DNA of 38,868 bases from Streptosporangiaceae bacterium (GTDB lineage Bacteria > Actinomycetota > Actinomycetes > Streptosporangiales > Streptosporangiaceae), in the NCBI GenBank assembly GCA_019245115.1, contig JAFARZ010000127.1, positions 1-38,868 of the forward strand, read 5' to 3'. Position numbers and translations under genes: made by a program. The notes below the pieces were generated by a model, which was not told the origin of the DNA, ran no database searches, and saw only the letters and a list, made by a program, of their open reading frames with translations. Positions 18,201 to 25,250 of this stretch are shown one piece after another (position 1 is the stretch's first letter; every line of letters starts with the position of its first letter).

Positions 18201-21200
18201 CTGGGCCTCCGGCCGCGCTGCTGAATTGGCCTGGGCCTCCGGCCGCGGTGCTGAATTGGCCTGGGCCTCCGGCCGCGGCGCTGTCGGCGAACCGGCTCAT
18301 CAGCACGTCGTGGTGCTCGGCTACCGCGCGCACCGCCTGCTCGAGCGCTTCCGCATCGCACTGTACGGTCAGTTCGTACCACTGGCACTGGTTCTGGTGA
18401 TCGCGCCCCTGGCTGAACGCCTCGAAGAACCAGCGCTGGATGGGCGTGAGGGCAGCGCTGTCCGGCCGTTCCGCGGGTTCGCCCGGCGGCCGGGCTTCGC
18501 CGCGCACCGGGTCGTCCAGCACCCGGGCGAGTTCCTCGACGGTCTGATGAAGGAAGACATCGCGCGCTCCGACCGGATAGCCGGCACGGATACAGCGGGA
18601 CATGATCCTCAGCCAGGTAATCGAGTCGCCGCCGATCTCGAAGAAGTTATCCCGGATGCCGACGTTCGCCAGCCCCAGCGCATCAGCCCAGATGCCGCAC
18701 AGCGCGCGCTGCGTGCCGGTACACGCGGCGACCTGGCCGGGATCACCAAGGGCCCGCTCAGGGTCGGGCAGCCTGCGCCGGTCGACCTTCCCGCTGATCG
18801 TCATGGGGAACCGGTCGACGACCACGAAGCGGGACGGGACCATCGCCGGTGGAAGCAACCTGGTCAGGTGCTCGCGGACGGCCGCGATCGCCGCGCGGTT
18901 ACGCGCGGCCTGGAGCGGCTGGTTGGCGGGTGTCGCGACCGCTGCTGGAGCACGCGGGATGGCGGGACCCACTCCCGCTGTTTCCGCGGGCACCAGGAGG
19001 ACCGTGAGCAGCCCGGCGCCGTCGGGCGACACGGTGGCCTGGTACCCGCGCGCGGCGGCGAGGTCCGCTATGTCGTCGGGGTGCGGGATGCCCGCGTCGG
19101 CGAAGGCGGCACCGAAGGCAGTGCCCTGCGTCAGCTGGCGGGCGAGAAGGACATCGGGGTAACTGCGGGCGTCGGGCACTTCCTCCAGCATGAGGCCGCC
19201 GTCGAGGCCATCGATCATCTCCCGGATCGCGTCGAGCGTAACCGGACCGCGATGCGTCGTCAGCCGGGGGGTCGCCGCCAGCGGCGCGTCACGCCACAGC
19301 GTCACGTCGTACCGGAACCGGTTCATCTCGGTATCGGCACGACCCCGCTTCACCTCGGGGATCGCCACCGTGCCGGGCAGCCGTCCGGCGAGTTCGCCGA
19401 ACCACCCTGGCGCGACGCACAGTTCGTTCTCGGCATCAACCTTCTGGGCTACTTCACCGGCGATCCCGGCCAGGTCGTGGCCGTCGCCGGCGCGGGCCCG
19501 CAGTACCGAAAGATGAAACGCTTCCAGGGTGGTCACGTCGCGGACATCGCCAAGGAAGATCCGGCCCCCGGGCCGCAGCCGCCGCCAGGCTCCGGTAAGC
19601 ACCCGCTCCAGGTACGGCAGGTCAGGGAAGTACTGGCAGACGGAGTTGATGATCACGAGGTCGAACCGCTCGTCGCCCGCGACCGAGAAATCGTCCGCGG
19701 CCGCCTCGGCCAGGCGGACGCGGCCATCGTCGAGACCCGCCGCCGCCAGCTGGTCATTCACATAGGCAAGGGCACCCGGAGCAATGTCCGTGCCGACATA
19801 ACGTTCGGCCAGTGACGCTACCCGCAACAGGATCATGCCGGTGCCGCAGCCGATCTCCAGGACCCGGCCGGGCGGCCGGCGGAGAATCCGCTCGACGGTC
19901 GCCGTCAGCCATTCCTTCATGTCGGATTCCGGGATGGCCTGCTGGGTGTAGCTGCTTATCCAGCCGCTGGCGTTGAAATCGCCCTGGCCAGGGGCAGCGT
20001 CATGGTAATCGCTCTCGTCATGGACGGCCCGCCATTCCTCGACCAGGGTCTGTTCAAGGGAACGATCCAGGCTGCGCGCCACCGTGAGGTAGCCGACCAG
20101 GCGCGGGATGTCCCGCTCGTCGCCGCGCACGTCAGCGGCGAAGTCCGCCACCTCCGCCACCTGCGCCGCCACCCGCTCCACCTCGGCGAGGTCGATTCGC
20201 GAGCCCCGGATCTTGACCTGGGTGTCCGCCCGCCCGAGGAAGTCCAGTTCGCCGGCCGGGAGGACGCGGACGCGGTCTCCGGTACGGTACATGCGGGCGC
20301 CAGGTTCGGGGCCGTACGGATCGGGCAGGAAACGTTCCGCGGTCGCCGCGCCCTCGCCCGCGTAGCCCAGGCTCACCCCGGGTCCGGCTATGTACAACTC
20401 CCCCGCCACCCCGGGCGGCACCGGCTGGCCGGCGCCGTCCAGGACATACGCCCGAGCATGCGGCAGCGGACCGCCGATGGGGACGTTCACCGTGGACGCC
20501 GCGTCCCGCCGCATGTGCGCGGTGTCATAGTAGAGCGACGATACGCAGGCCTCGGTGGTCCCATAGGCGTTGAGCAGGCGTATGCCGCGGCCCGGGCGGG
20601 ACCGCCAGTCGGTGACCTTGGCCTGCTCCACTCGTTCGCTGCCCGCGATGACGAGGCGGACGCAGCCGGGCACGGATTTGCCTGGGCCTCCGGCCGCGGC
20701 GGCCCCTCCTGTCATCAGGTCGCGCGTCCACTCGTGCCACAGGCTCGCGGGCAGGTTGAGCACCGTGGCACGCTGCCGGACGACGACGGCTTCCAGCGTC
20801 TCGGTTTCCGGGTTGTGCATGACCACGCAGGCGCCCGCGAACCAGGCGCCGAAGAACTCTTCGACCGATACGTCGACAGCCGCCGCGGCCATCTGCAGTA
20901 CCCGGTCGGCGCTGGTCAGCTCGTATACCCGCGCGACCGCGGCGGCAAGGGTGAGGGCCGCCGACTGCTGCACGGTGACCGCCTTCGGCCGTCCCGTGCT
21001 GCCCGAGGTGAAGATCACGTAGGCCGGGCTGGCCGGCTGCACGGCGGCAGCCGGATGCTCCGGGGTCGCGCCGGGTCCCGCGGCTTCCTCGGTGATGTCC
21101 ACGAGGTCCGGGCCCAGCCCGGCGGCCTTCTCCCGGGTTGGCGGGTGAACCAGGAGGATCCGGACCGCGGCCTGCGTCAGCATGGCCGCGGCCCGCGCGG

Positions 21201-22905
21201 CCGGGAAACGCGGGTCTACGGGAACATACGCGGCGCCGCATTGCAGGACCGCCAGGATCGCGACCGGGAGGCCGGCCCCCGGTTCAAGCATCAGCCCTAC
21301 CCGGTCGCCCTGGCGTACCCCGGCCGCTATCAGCACTCCGGCGAGCCGGGTGGCCGCCGTGTCGAGTCCCGAGTACGTCAGCAGATCCGTACCATGGCTG
21401 ACCGCTGGCGCTTCCGGGCACCGTGCCGCCCATCCGGCCACCAGAGCCCGCAGCCCGCCCGGCAGCCACTGCGCGGGCATCGGAGAAGCCGCCCGCAGCG
21501 GCGCGGTACGCGGACCCGCTATCCGGATCGGGCCGTCTGGGTCCGTAAAAGCGGCGGCAAGGGTCGCGGCGATGAGGTCATGGACAAGCCCGGCGGTTTT
21601 CCCGGTGAAGATCTCAGTGCTGTATTCCAGGGAAAAGGTCAGGAACTCGCCGTGATCATGCACGTCGCAGCTCAGGTCGAACTGGGACGACGGCCGCGAG
21701 CCACCGAACAGGTCGAGTTGCATATCACCGAAGGTCAGCCCCGCTTCGGGTGACCGCAGGTACTGGAAACAGACGTCAAAGTAGGGATTCCGGTTGCCTG
21801 TCCGCTCGGGCTGTAGCTCGTCGACCAGGATCGCGAACGGAAACTCCTGGTGCGTCAGCAGGTCAAGCACGGGCTGACGGTGCCGGCTGAGCGCCTCGCT
21901 GAAGGAACGGGCCCCATCAAGGTCGACTCGCAGCGGCAGGACGTTGACGAGGTACCCGATGAGGTCGGCGCTCTCATCATCGAGGCGGCCGGCGAGCGGA
22001 ATCCCGAAAACGATGTCGTGCTCCCCGGTCAGCTCCGCGAGCACGAGCGAGAAGACGGTGACGAGCACGGTGAAGACCGTCGTGCCGTGCGTTATGGCCA
22101 GCGCCCTGATCGCGGCGGTGGTCTCGGGGTCGATGTCGCGTGATTCGGTAGCACCGGCGAAGGTGCGCACCTGGGGCCTGACCCGATCGGCCGGCAGCTC
22201 CAGCCGCTCGACCCCGGACAGCAGCCGCCGCCAGTATCCGGATTCGCTGGCACGCTCCGCCGTGCCGCGGGCGAACCGGGTCTCCTGCCGGGCGGCATAT
22301 TCACCCATTGTCAGTTCCGGCGGGGCGAATCGAGGTGCCCGGCCGTCCCGGCGGGCGTTGTACGCGGCCGCCATATCAGCCAGCAGCACCTGCGCCGACC
22401 AGCCGTCGAACACGATGTGGTGGACGCTCATGACCAGTACGTGGTGGTCGTGAGCGAGACGGACGAGTTCGGCGCGCACCGGGTACTCAGCAGCCAGGTC
22501 AAACGATGTCCCGGCCGCGAGGTCACAGCGCCGTTGCACGAAGTCCTCAGCCGCATCCGGCTCGAGATCCGACACGTCCAGCAGCGGCAGTTCCATCCGC
22601 TGACCAGGCATGAAGACCTGGTAAGGGAACCCGTCCAGAGAGACGAACCGGGTCCTGAGCGCGTCCTGCCGTGCCACGCAGTCATCCCACGCCGCGCGCA
22701 GCGCGGCGACGTCGAGGAGCCCGCGCAGCCGCAGGCCCATGCTGATCACGTAGAAGGAACTTCCAGGCTGGAACGTGTCGAGGAACCATAGAGCCCGCTG
22801 GGAGTGACCCAGCGGCCAAACGCCCACCGGGAGTCCGGCCGTACTGGACGCTGGCGCGGCCCCGGCCGGCGTAACAGTTCCGGATACGGTCTGGAGTGCC
22901 GTCAC
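15265..22905 (-). CDS. NRPS, C-A(N-MT)-PCP-E-C-PCP
   Basis: This is a 2546-aa bimodular assembly-line protein. Approximate order by residue: C with HHIVFDGWS (168); A with FTSGSTGRPK (633) and NAYGTTEACV (783); methyltransferase with VLEIGCGTG (1018) inserted after a8; a10 ISGKVDR (1370); PCP with FFEIGGDSITW (1425); epimerisation domain with HHLVVDAVSW (1650), EFHGRP, VGWFTALFP (1797) and NYLGQ (1853); C with HHILLDGWS (2107); and a terminal carrier with FDAGATSLAA (2458). A methyltransferase between a8 and a9 is the usual backbone N-methylating type. My A-code reading is DVENVAAVSK, which I cannot assign. The second C-PCP has no A domain. Three tandem AAGGPG units sit in the E domain (1542-1571) and one in the A domain. 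The GTG at 22905 overlaps the upstream stop (GTGA) after GGAAGG. Confidence 0.94.
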   Translation of the reverse strand: MTALQTVSGTVTPAGAAPASSTAGLPVGVWPLGHSQRALWFLDTFQPGSSFYVISMGLRLRGLLDVAALRAAWDDCVARQDALRTRFVSLDGFPYQVFMPGQRMELPLLDVSDLEPDAAEDFVQRRCDLAAGTSFDLAAEYPVRAELVRLAHDHHVLVMSVHHIVFDGWSAQVLLADMAAAYNARRDGRAPRFAPPELTMGEYAARQETRFARGTAERASESGYWRRLLSGVERLELPADRVRPQVRTFAGATESRDIDPETTAAIRALAITHGTTVFTVLVTVFSLVLAELTGEHDIVFGIPLAGRLDDESADLIGYLVNVLPLRVDLDGARSFSEALSRHRQPVLDLLTHQEFPFAILVDELQPERTGNRNPYFDVCFQYLRSPEAGLTFGDMQLDLFGGSRPSSQFDLSCDVHDHGEFLTFSLEYSTEIFTGKTAGLVHDLIAATLAAAFTDPDGPIRIAGPRTAPLRAASPMPAQWLPGGLRALVAGWAARCPEAPAVSHGTDLLTYSGLDTAATRLAGVLIAAGVRQGDRVGLMLEPGAGLPVAILAVLQCGAAYVPVDPRFPAARAAAMLTQAAVRILLVHPPTREKAAGLGPDLVDITEEAAGPGATPEHPAAAVQPASPAYVIFTSGSTGRPKAVTVQQSAALTLAAAVARVYELTSADRVLQMAAAAVDVSVEEFFGAWFAGACVVMHNPETETLEAVVVRQRATVLNLPASLWHEWTRDLMTGGAAAAGGPGKSVPGCVRLVIAGSERVEQAKVTDWRSRPGRGIRLLNAYGTTEACVSSLYYDTAHMRRDAASTVNVPIGGPLPHARAYVLDGAGQPVPPGVAGELYIAGPGVSLGYAGEGAATAERFLPDPYGPEPGARMYRTGDRVRVLPAGELDFLGRADTQVKIRGSRIDLAEVERVAAQVAEVADFAADVRGDERDIPRLVGYLTVARSLDRSLEQTLVEEWRAVHDESDYHDAAPGQGDFNASGWISSYTQQAIPESDMKEWLTATVERILRRPPGRVLEIGCGTGMILLRVASLAERYVGTDIAPGALAYVNDQLAAAGLDDGRVRLAEAAADDFSVAGDERFDLVIINSVCQYFPDLPYLERVLTGAWRRLRPGGRIFLGDVRDVTTLEAFHLSVLRARAGDGHDLAGIAGEVAQKVDAENELCVAPGWFGELAGRLPGTVAIPEVKRGRADTEMNRFRYDVTLWRDAPLAATPRLTTHRGPVTLDAIREMIDGLDGGLMLEEVPDARSYPDVLLARQLTQGTAFGAAFADAGIPHPDDIADLAAARGYQATVSPDGAGLLTVLLVPAETAGVGPAIPRAPAAVATPANQPLQAARNRAAIAAVREHLTRLLPPAMVPSRFVVVDRFPMTISGKVDRRRLPDPERALGDPGQVAACTGTQRALCGIWADALGLANVGIRDNFFEIGGDSITWLRIMSRCIRAGYPVGARDVFLHQTVEELARVLDDPVRGEARPPGEPAERPDSAALTPIQRWFFEAFSQGRDHQNQCQWYELTVQCDAEALEQAVRAVAEHHDVLMSRFADSAAAGGPGQFSTAAGGPGQFSSAAGGPGKFNAAGWRQIRPRDPAGQPVPVREVDVRLLGRAERDTVLRLESDAAQASMSITDGPLFAVVVFRTADGEPDLVFWCVHHLVVDAVSWQPLTEDLDTAVEAVVAGERPVFPARGADPATWAAWSQQEADRLPEDELAYWRSTAAAQAFALPVTHPDSSPLAKDAHFVARNVRLPEIPDRAGSAMLAASLAGVQRVLADLTGIDAGTVWLEFHGRPLSADAPDVARAVGWFTALFPFLLTADGIRGRLAAIPHGGVGYGRARYLRPQHLETERLETSANVVVNYLGQVTPGTGNTLRPAAQCEGITGPAGAAEAAMPFAAEINIGLTEDGSLTVTANLGARHFDAPAAEVFADRLVASIGARLSTLTELPAEDGFELLPDNVRASEFAAGLRDRPDIAAAYALTPAQRTMLYRHLLDPAGDVNYNDFTIELSGLLDTAVFHAAWQALTERHEVLRTSFEWAESSEPIQIVHRVAPDVRFLDWSSVAESDIADRRNQIMLNQIMREGRADPPRLDGAPPFRLTLVRLTSSRHRLIWFDHHILLDGWSSGILVEELISAYARLKAGRPPFDDVPVRYRDYLGWLRQRPSGEVSAYWRTVLSGFAGPTPLPLDTPVSLSVGGVTDFHEVEVALGPGSGEALRALAERHRVTVGSIFYAAWAAFLHGYAAQPLITFGIAQSGRPAALGNVGGMVGMYMSTMPLAVRVDAGQSFADLLGQVSEQGWKLMSVAGAGSLWDVYDWAGIPVSRALFHSVVVVQNFGSALADMSDMPLRAELAPARTASGFPLTLAVDPENGVLRLVGDKRCLTEATSQHLLGTFAELLSRVLAEPDPRVGDLPAPAAPAAPAAPAASADPDTRRTREVDPPRGEGELRVARVWCAVLGIDEVSRAVNLFDAGATSLAAARIHAGLCAEFGRELPITDVFSYPTVASMAAVLTSGRPADGGLRTEEWRTRMSRRRDALRAQRTRPARRERRDGGDAER
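15655..15712 (-). repeat. Short tandem repeat coding an Ala-Pro linker
   Basis: Tandem GCGGGCGCG-type units, 9 bp long, encode the PAPAAPAAPAAPAA linker between the last condensation domain and the terminal carrier of the large NRPS. Such Ala/Pro linkers are common between NRPS domains, and slippage of the 9-bp unit would change linker length in frame. Confidence 0.7.
18192..18281 (-). repeat. Three tandem 30-bp mini-repeat units in the epimerisation domain
   Basis: There are three 30-bp units (18192-18221, 18222-18251, 18252-18281), each with the GCCTGGGCCTCCGGCCGC core. On the coding strand they give the 10-residue pattern (S/T)AAGGPG(Q/K)F(S/N). The insertion separates LMSRF from GWRQ, which are close together in ordinary epimerisation domains, so it adds about 30 residues to a surface loop. 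The period is a multiple of three, so the frame is kept. Confidence 0.92.
20677..20702 (-). repeat. Single mini-repeat copy in the A domain of the large NRPS
   Basis: This is the same core as at 10638 and 18192, again read as AAAGGPGK. It sits in the loop before VRLVIAGSERV (between the a4 and a5 regions), where related A domains have only a few residues. Confidence 0.85.
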
Positions 22906-25250
22906 TGACGTTCCTTCCGGGGGTCGGTGACCGGATGGGCCATGTTCTGGGTGAGCGCGTGGAGGACGGCCAGCTCGTTGTCGCTGGCGGCGCCGAGGTC
23001 GGCGGCCAGCCCGGCCGCGAAGGAGGCAGCCTCAGCATCCCGCTGGACATCCCCGGCTGCCGAACCCGCATCGTTCTCGGCGAGCCATGCCGCGAAGGAC
23101 CGGATAGCGGGCCGGTCAAAGACGACATGGACCGGAACCGGCCGGCCCAGCAAGCGCTGCAGCCGCGCGGCGATCCGCACCGCCACCAGCGAATGCCCGC
23201 CGATGCTGAAAAAGTCGGCATCCAGGCTGGGTACCGGCCCGTCCAGAAACTCCTGCCACACACCGCGGACGGTTTCCTCGAGTGCCGTACCCTTCTCACC
23301 GGGCGCACCGGGTGAACCCAGCCCGACAGAGCGGGCGATGTCGTCGAGTGCCCCGGTGTCGACGTTCCCAGTCTCGTCCAGCGGCAGCTGATCAAGGACG
23401 ATGTACCAGGACGGCAGGCTTGCCCCGGGGGCACGGTCTCGCAGGAACTCGCGCAACTCGGCCGGGGTCAGCGTGATCTCACCGGTCGCGACGTACGCGA
23501 CCATCTGCCGGCCTCCGGCCGTGGCGCCTGGTACCGGGGCCAGCTCAGCCGCCGTGACATCCGGATGGCTGACGAGGTCAGCGGCGGTTACCTGGAGGGC
23601 GCGGGGCGGCTCCGGCGGTGTGTAGAGCTTCGCCGAGCCGTCGGCGCGACGGTAGGCCAGGAGGCCTGTCGGTCGCAGCCACTGGCCCCGGAGTCCAGCG
23701 TCATCTCCCGGGACAAGATCAACGGCCGATCGCGCCGGGTCAGCGGGAGGGGGCACCGGAATATGGACCGCGCCCACGGCGCCCACCGGGACCGGACGGC
23801 CAGCGTCGTCGAGAAGCAGGAAAGGCCCGTCGGCGGCCTCCCCGGGGAGGCCGCGCACCGCGCCGCCCAGACCCCGCAGCCGGGCACGCTCAGCCTCGTC
23901 ATCCATCGGCAAGTCCGCGAGGCGCCGGTCCGGATCGGCCAGGGCGGCCTCGAGCATCCGCACGTACTGCCCGGACATCCGCTGGATGGTGCCGCGATCG
24001 TAGATGTCGGCGGTGTACTTGGCGGAGATCGTCATAGCGCCTTCGCCCGGGTCTATGACATCCCAGATCAGGTCGAACTCGCTGGCGCCCTGAAGGCCGG
24101 CCTGATGTTCCGCCCGGACCGGGCCGAGTGAGAGATGCGCATCAGCCGACGGGAGGACCTGGAAGCTCACCGAGGTGATCGGAAGCCGGCCCGCGGTGCG
24201 CACGGGGTTGACCAGAGCGACGATCTCATCGAACGGCACATAACCGTGGTCCATCGCGTCGAAGAACGCGCCGCGGGTGGCGTCGAGCACGTCACGGAAT
24301 GCGGCGTCGGGCGTGATGCGGATCCGCATCGGCACCATGTTGATGAAGAAGCCCACGGTTCCGCGCAGCCACTGCCCGTGGCGCAGCGACCAGGGGGCCG
24401 TGATGACCACATCGCGCAGTGGCCCGCTGCGCCGGGCGAGCAGGGCGCTGAACGTGGCGCAGAGAATGACGTACGGGGTACTGCGGCGGCGGCGCGCGGA
24501 CTCGCGTGCGGCGGCGGCAAGTTCAGCGGGAATCACGGTACGCGCCTCGTGCACCTCGAAGGTGCGATGGTCCGCACGTGGCCGGTCTACCGGCGGATCG
24601 AATTCCGGTTGCCCGCTCAGTTCCGAACGCCAGAAGGCACGCGACTGCTCGTACGACGGCCCGGAGAGCTGACCATCGAGCCACCGGCTGAACCGGTCAT
24701 AGCTCGCAGGCGCGGGTCCCAGGGCTCCGCCGAGATCCTGGCCCGACGTCCACGCTCGGTAGAGGGCCGCGAATTCTTCCAGAAGCACCTCAATGGACGT
24801 GGCGTCCACGCTGATGTGGTGGACCAGAACGGCGAGCAGGTGCTCGGCGGGCCCTATGCGTGCCAGATGGGCACGTATGAGCGGCCCTCGCTCCAGGCTG
24901 AGCGGGCGCGCGCACTCACCGGTCATGATGGCGAGCCATGCCTGCTCCGGGTCCGCCGCACCGCTCAGGTCACTGAACGCCAGCTCCAGCGGCTGGTCAC
25001 CGAGAACCTGCACGGGCCCTTCCTCACCCGCCACGAAGCAGGTCCGGAGCGACTCATGCCGGCTGACAAGCGCCACCAGGGCAGCGCGTACACCGGCCTT
25101 GTCGAGGTCCCCGTGCAGCCGCAGCGTGATGGGGATCATGAACAGGGGCAAGTCCGGGTACAGCTGCGCGAAGAACCACAGACGGGTCTGCAGCCGGGAA
25201 GCGGGATGCCCGGTAACGCAAGACGCCACCGATTCGGTCAGCTCAGTCAC
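22902..25250 (-). CDS. NRPS, C-(A remnant)-PCP
   Basis: This is a 782-aa module. The condensation domain (about 10-450) has HHISVDATS in place of HHxxxDG, VGFFINMVPMRI, and SEFDLIWDV. Then, instead of about 500 residues of adenylation domain, only about 200 remain. They show an a7-like TGLLAYRRADGSAKLY, an LVSHPDVTAAELAPV segment and an a9/a10-like LPSWYIVLDQLPLDETGNVD. No a3 loop, a5 or lysine of a10 is seen (K replaced by N in GNVD), so it cannot adenylate. The PCP follows with FFSIGGHSLVAVRI (about 680) and must be loaded in trans or be skipped. The start is GTG 25250, which overlaps the PKS stop and has GGGGAG upstream, rather than the longer frame to 25313. Confidence 0.9.
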   Translation of the reverse strand: MTELTESVASCVTGHPASRLQTRLWFFAQLYPDLPLFMIPITLRLHGDLDKAGVRAALVALVSRHESLRTCFVAGEEGPVQVLGDQPLELAFSDLSGAADPEQAWLAIMTGECARPLSLERGPLIRAHLARIGPAEHLLAVLVHHISVDATSIEVLLEEFAALYRAWTSGQDLGGALGPAPASYDRFSRWLDGQLSGPSYEQSRAFWRSELSGQPEFDPPVDRPRADHRTFEVHEARTVIPAELAAAARESARRRRSTPYVILCATFSALLARRSGPLRDVVITAPWSLRHGQWLRGTVGFFINMVPMRIRITPDAAFRDVLDATRGAFFDAMDHGYVPFDEIVALVNPVRTAGRLPITSVSFQVLPSADAHLSLGPVRAEHQAGLQGASEFDLIWDVIDPGEGAMTISAKYTADIYDRGTIQRMSGQYVRMLEAALADPDRRLADLPMDDEAERARLRGLGGAVRGLPGEAADGPFLLLDDAGRPVPVGAVGAVHIPVPPPADPARSAVDLVPGDDAGLRGQWLRPTGLLAYRRADGSAKLYTPPEPPRALQVTAADLVSHPDVTAAELAPVPGATAGGRQMVAYVATGEITLTPAELREFLRDRAPGASLPSWYIVLDQLPLDETGNVDTGALDDIARSVGLGSPGAPGEKGTALEETVRGVWQEFLDGPVPSLDADFFSIGGHSLVAVRIAARLQRLLGRPVPVHVVFDRPAIRSFAAWLAENDAGSAAGDVQRDAEAASFAAGLAADLGAASDNELAVLHALTQNMAHPVTDPRKERQ

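Noticed and set aside
17962..19815. 617-codon plus-strand frame inside the large NRPS
   Set aside because: Antisense shadow of C, E and MT domains; no motif of its own.
23505..23530. GGCCTCCGGCCGTGG as a sixth mini-repeat copy
   Set aside because: Shares only part of the core and is read as TAGGRQ; could be chance in GC-rich coding DNA.
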